Part shown: piece after piece, positions 21,230-23,797 of the stretch | How positions within the stretch are numbered: the first letter of the stretch is position 1 | How the letters are laid out: every line of letters begins with the position of its first letter | Source: a virus | Strand: one strand, 5' to 3' | Length of the DNA: 23,797 nucleotides | Virus record (IMG/VR): IMGVR_UViG_3300032342_000436 | Coordinates: 1 to 23,797 of that record | Notes under the pieces: generated by a model | Databases searched by the model: none | The model's input: the letters and a program-made list of their open reading frames with translations, nothing else | What the model was told of the DNA's origin: nothing | Translations under genes and position numbers: made by a program

Positions 21230-22424
21230 TGATGAGCCCCCATTCCTTGATTGCTTCGTGATACTCTTTCCCGTATGTATGATCGATGGCCTGACGCATC
21301 GCGTGACACCCCGCAAGCGTTCCCCCTGGATGCCCGTGCAGTGCGCCTCCAACATTTGCCATATAATCATTACCAACATTCTTTGTGACATGATTGACAA
21401 GTCCTGGGTGCATTCCACACGACAACGCGGGAAGCACATTATGGGAGTGCAGCAAGTCCATGACACTTTTCAATTCCTTGGTATCTTCTTGCATGTATCC
21501 ACCAAACATCCCCGCATGGATAGAGTCAACTCCCGCAAGGGCAGCAAGTTGACACATCGCATACCATGACATACCAAACGCATTTTTGCTATGGGTGATA
21601 ACTTTATCCCCGCTCTTTTGATAGTGCAGGAACAATGGAAGGTTCAGTCGGCGAATGGAATGATACGCACCCAATCCACTCCAGAAATTGATATGCACCC
21701 CATTCGCACCTTCTTCAGCAAGGAACAACGCTCGCTTCTCAATCACATGTGGGTCTCCGTTAATCGAGAAGCAATAGACAACTTTACGACCACACTTATG
21801 TAAATAGCTTGTGATGATCGGCACTCGTTCTTCCAAGCTACAGAATGCGGGATTGGAAAGGATTTCATCTTCCTTGATGAAGTCCACGCCACCATCCACC
21901 AACTCTTTCACCATGTCTAGCAATTGATTCGGGCGTAACCCAGTCTTGGGCTTGATGATTCCTCCGAAGATGGGCTTATCGTATTGCCCGGTGAGCGCAC
22001 GGATACCACGGATACCGTACTTAGGTTGCTGGAAATGTTTACGCACCGATTCAGGAATTTGTAATGACTCAATGCGACAATGAGTGATATGGGCAATGTC
22101 GGCTTGCCCACCAAGAATTTGGCACATGAGATGGGCAATACCATCCCCCTCCCAATCGGTGTTGATGATCGGGAAAGCAATTTTTATCGTTGGTCGTTCT
22201 TCTCGGTATTCTGAATCGAAGTCGGTATGTAATACCAGACACGCATGGTTCTCAAACAGTTCATCCGTTTCCCAGTGATTGCGGATATTGGGGTTGCCCA
22301 TGCTCTGCCCGATAGCCAAATCAAATGCTGACTTCTTGACGCTGTGAGTGCTATCAAGTTGATAGGAAACAACTAGATACTTCTCAGGGTCAATAGAACT
22401 CTCATCACGAAAAATATTAAACAT
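21222..22424 (-). CDS. RuBisCO-like protein (form IV)
   Basis: The 400-aa protein has the large-subunit TIM barrel with most active-site elements: GGIIKPKTGL (K158, K160), the carbamylation/metal motif FIKEDE (K184, D186, E187, equal to K201, D203, E204), H267 (H294), SIHAG (H303, equal to H327), SCGMHPG (S335, equal to S379) and NVGGALHGHPGG for the phosphate. The loop-6 lysine K334 is replaced by Y310, and N123 by H98, by eye alignment. Such proteins do not fix CO2; relatives enolise, isomerise or decarboxylate sugar-like phosphates (methionine salvage, isoapionate pathways). The start at 22424 has AAAGGAAA. It precedes the glycosyltransferase with coupled translation and follows the cupin. 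I know of no characterised phage member. Confidence 0.9.
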   Translation of the reverse strand: MFNIFRDESSIDPEKYLVVSYQLDSTHSVKKSAFDLAIGQSMGNPNIRNHWETDELFENHACLVLHTDFDSEYREERPTIKIAFPIINTDWEGDGIAHLMCQILGGQADIAHITHCRIESLQIPESVRKHFQQPKYGIRGIRALTGQYDKPIFGGIIKPKTGLRPNQLLDMVKELVDGGVDFIKEDEILSNPAFCSLEERVPIITSYLHKCGRKVVYCFSINGDPHVIEKRALFLAEEGANGVHINFWSGLGAYHSIRRLNLPLFLHYQKSGDKVITHSKNAFGMSWYAMCQLAALAGVDSIHAGMFGGYMQEDTKELKSVMDLLHSHNVLPALSCGMHPGLVNHVTKNVGNDYMANVGGALHGHPGGTLAGCHAMRQAIDHTYGKEYHEAIKEWGLING

Positions 22425-22467
22425 TGCAAATTTCCTTTCCGCTTTTCTTATAGATCACATAACTCAT
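22417..22467 (-). CDS. Possible 16-residue peptide between cupin and RuBisCO-like gene
   Basis: An ATG overlapping the cupin stop as ATGA opens a 16-codon frame encoding MSYVIYKKSGKEICNV and ends at a TAA that lies within the RuBisCO-like start region. Its placement mimics the overlaps of real neighbours. It may only be a coupling ORF that keeps ribosomes on the message. Its size makes chance a fair alternative. Confidence 0.2.
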   Translation of the reverse strand: MSYVIYKKSGKEICNV

Positions 22468-22784
22468 ACCAAATACTTATCTCCTATCACAGAAGGCACT
22501 TTGACCACAACGATAGTGCTCTTTTCATGCACAACGCAGTCACTTATTTCGTCTACGCCAAAAATGAAAATATCCCCAGGCACTAAGAGTCGTCCGTTAC
22601 ACGTCATGGACCCACTCACAAACACATTCATCTCTTCAACCAAGTGATGATAATGTAATGGTATATAGGCACCCTTCTCATGGATCATCACAGAAATTTC
22701 AAACTCAGTCGTGCGAATCAGTGAAGGCTCAAAGTCACCGATGATCCATCCATTCTTAAATTCTTCCAACCGACGCATTCTCAT
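22464..22784 (-). CDS. Small cupin, sugar-binding or isomerase-like
   Basis: The 106-aa product has the first cupin motif as GAYIPLHYHHLVEEMNVFVSG: G, then H-x-H four residues before Glu, then Gly, which gives metal ligands H44, H46 and E51 in the usual count. The second motif is VPGDIFIFG without the usual second His, so the metal site may be incomplete or altered. I choose the ATG at 22784, which overlaps the stop of the nucleotidyltransferase gene as ATGA and has GAGGGAG; the longer frame starting at 22838 would overlap that gene. Cupins in sugar clusters often epimerise, isomerise or dehydrate nucleotide sugars. Confidence 0.75.
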   Translation of the reverse strand: MRMRRLEEFKNGWIIGDFEPSLIRTTEFEISVMIHEKGAYIPLHYHHLVEEMNVFVSGSMTCNGRLLVPGDIFIFGVDEISDCVVHEKSTIVVVKVPSVIGDKYLV

Positions 22785-23797
22785 GTATGATGCTCCCTCA
22801 AATAATGATTCAAGTCCTCTGGTGTTCCAAGGGACCACATTTTCTGAATGTTCTTCACACGAATCTTCTTCCCATCAGCAATCGCTTCATTGTAGACAGG
22901 ACACACATAGAATTCATTATTGACACGAATGTTCTTCGTCATCATTTGTTCTGCGTACTTCACAAAGTCTGATCCATGCGTCCAGTAATAGAGTCCCACT
23001 GTCGCATCATCGGAAATGACTTTCTTCTCCGCAACTTCACTGACAAATCCTTGCTCATCCACTTTCGCAAACGAATATTGAGGATGGACGGACTTAAACG
23101 TGATAATGCCTCCATCGATCCCTGCTGCGGAGAACGCATATAAGCATTCATTGGAGTTCCATTCTACCGATTGATCGGAGTTCGCAATCAACATGGGCTG
23201 CTCGTTGTCGATGAGTGACTTCGCAAGGAGTACCGTACACGCGGCTCCCTCTGTCACTCCATCTGCTTGCACGATATCGCACCCAGGAGCGACCATGTTC
23301 AGCATGTACTTGAGTTGATACTTCTCATAGTGCGCTTTCTGCACGATGAATATATAGTGCGCATCAATATTGAGACTTTCCTTAACAACTTGGATCATTG
23401 GTCGTCCGTTGACTTCAATCAGGGGCTTCGGGAATGTATATCCCGCTGTAGCAAAACGCGACCCATGACCCGCCATTGGTACAATAACGTTCAACTTCTT
23501 GTCACGCCAGGGAATCGTCTTATGAACAATCCCCCTGAAGTAGTCAGCAATAGTCTCACCGAGGGCATGGTTGACTTCAGAGGGGTCACAAACGGGAATC
23601 AAGTGTGCGCCCGAGGCTATCGCTCCCTCACGTCCTATATGCGAATCCTCCACAACGACTGTGTTATTCACGTCCGTCTTGAGGGCAATCATGCACTTCC
23701 AGTACATCTCAGGAAACGGTTTAGGGTGTCGTACATCTTCATTGGACACAAAATAGTCTACTTGTTCCATCACTCCTAGACGACTGAGGGCCATCAC
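22781..23797 (-). CDS. HAD phosphatase-nucleotidyltransferase fusion, 5' end missing
   Basis: 338 residues are visible; the frame is open at the right edge. Residues 1-95 are the end of a beta-phosphoglucomutase-like HAD domain (HPKPFPEMY with the motif III lysine, VVVEDSHIG with E50/D51); motif I lies outside the window. Residues 102-338 are a sugar-phosphate nucleotidyltransferase: VPMAGHGSRF (106-115), FPKPLIEVNGRPMI (K124), the metal site NSDQSVEW (D208), and the C-terminal EKKVI/GLYYW segment. It should activate a sugar or related phosphate with an NTP. The fusion couples phosphate handling to activation. It is the first visible gene of the island, with the cupin start overlapping its stop. 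Confidence 0.85.
   Translation of the reverse strand: MMALSRLGVMEQVDYFVSNEDVRHPKPFPEMYWKCMIALKTDVNNTVVVEDSHIGREGAIASGAHLIPVCDPSEVNHALGETIADYFRGIVHKTIPWRDKKLNVIVPMAGHGSRFATAGYTFPKPLIEVNGRPMIQVVKESLNIDAHYIFIVQKAHYEKYQLKYMLNMVAPGCDIVQADGVTEGAACTVLLAKSLIDNEQPMLIANSDQSVEWNSNECLYAFSAAGIDGGIITFKSVHPQYSFAKVDEQGFVSEVAEKKVISDDATVGLYYWTHGSDFVKYAEQMMTKNIRVNNEFYVCPVYNEAIADGKKIRVKNIQKMWSLGTPEDLNHYLREHHT

Noticed and set aside
21230-21466. Longer N-terminus for the glycosyltransferase
   Set aside because: It lies wholly within the RuBisCO-like gene and does not resemble protein; the ATG at 21229 starts the GT-A fold.
21222-22424. True carbon-fixing RuBisCO large subunit
   Set aside because: The loop-6 lysine needed for carboxylation is replaced by tyrosine, and the N123 position is changed.

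Overview
The window looks like part of the genome of a tailed phage (myovirus) distantly related to T4, probably from an aquatic or environmental host. The evidence is a T4 gp61-type primase, a B12-dependent ribonucleotide reductase next to ThyX, a 3TM-type holin, several small conserved proteins I associate with marine and freshwater T4-like phages, and very large mosaic proteins with T4-type head-protein features. Genes are packed almost end to end, with ATGA or TAATG overlaps, on the minus strand. The only plus-strand gene is near the left end. No intergenic gap exceeds about 100 bases. I see no tRNA, CRISPR array, insertion sequence or integrase.

Layout, left to right; transcription runs right to left except for one gene. 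(1) 1-147: start of a leftward membrane protein with a good sigma70-type promoter. (2) 148-678: a rightward GIY-YIG-like nuclease whose tail overlaps a leftward zinc-ribbon gene. (3) 540-5658: an early/metabolic operon of primase, thyX, nrdJ, a DUF4326 protein, a coiled-coil protein, a lipoprotein and two small proteins. It follows a near-consensus sigma70-type promoter placed so that the primase mRNA would be almost leaderless. (4) 5663-10343: small virion/lysis-type genes, including a holin candidate, a coiled-coil membrane protein, a zincin-type metallopeptidase and a beta-rich virion protein. (5) 10348-17712: a HAD phosphatase and three very large mosaic proteins (518, 1168 and 587 aa). 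The 1168-aa protein carries four near-identical VEQ[LI]DE-type linkers resembling T4 prohead-protease sites. The 587-aa protein joins a ParB-like domain to a P-loop kinase. (6) 17766-23797: a glycan/small-molecule island with two class I methyltransferases, two FkbM-type methyltransferases, a glycosyltransferase, a RuBisCO-like protein, a cupin and a fused HAD-nucleotidyltransferase that runs off the right edge.

The most interesting part is the right-hand island. Nucleotidyltransferase-HAD, cupin, RuBisCO-like protein and glycosyltransferase are consecutive, and two of the three junctions overlap. This suggests a phage-borne pathway that makes an unusual activated sugar or acid, transfers it and methylates it, for host-surface or virion decoration. 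The RuBisCO-like protein keeps the metal-binding Lys-x-Asp-Glu motif but lacks the loop-6 lysine, so it should not fix CO2. Family calls come from motifs read by eye; no database search was run.
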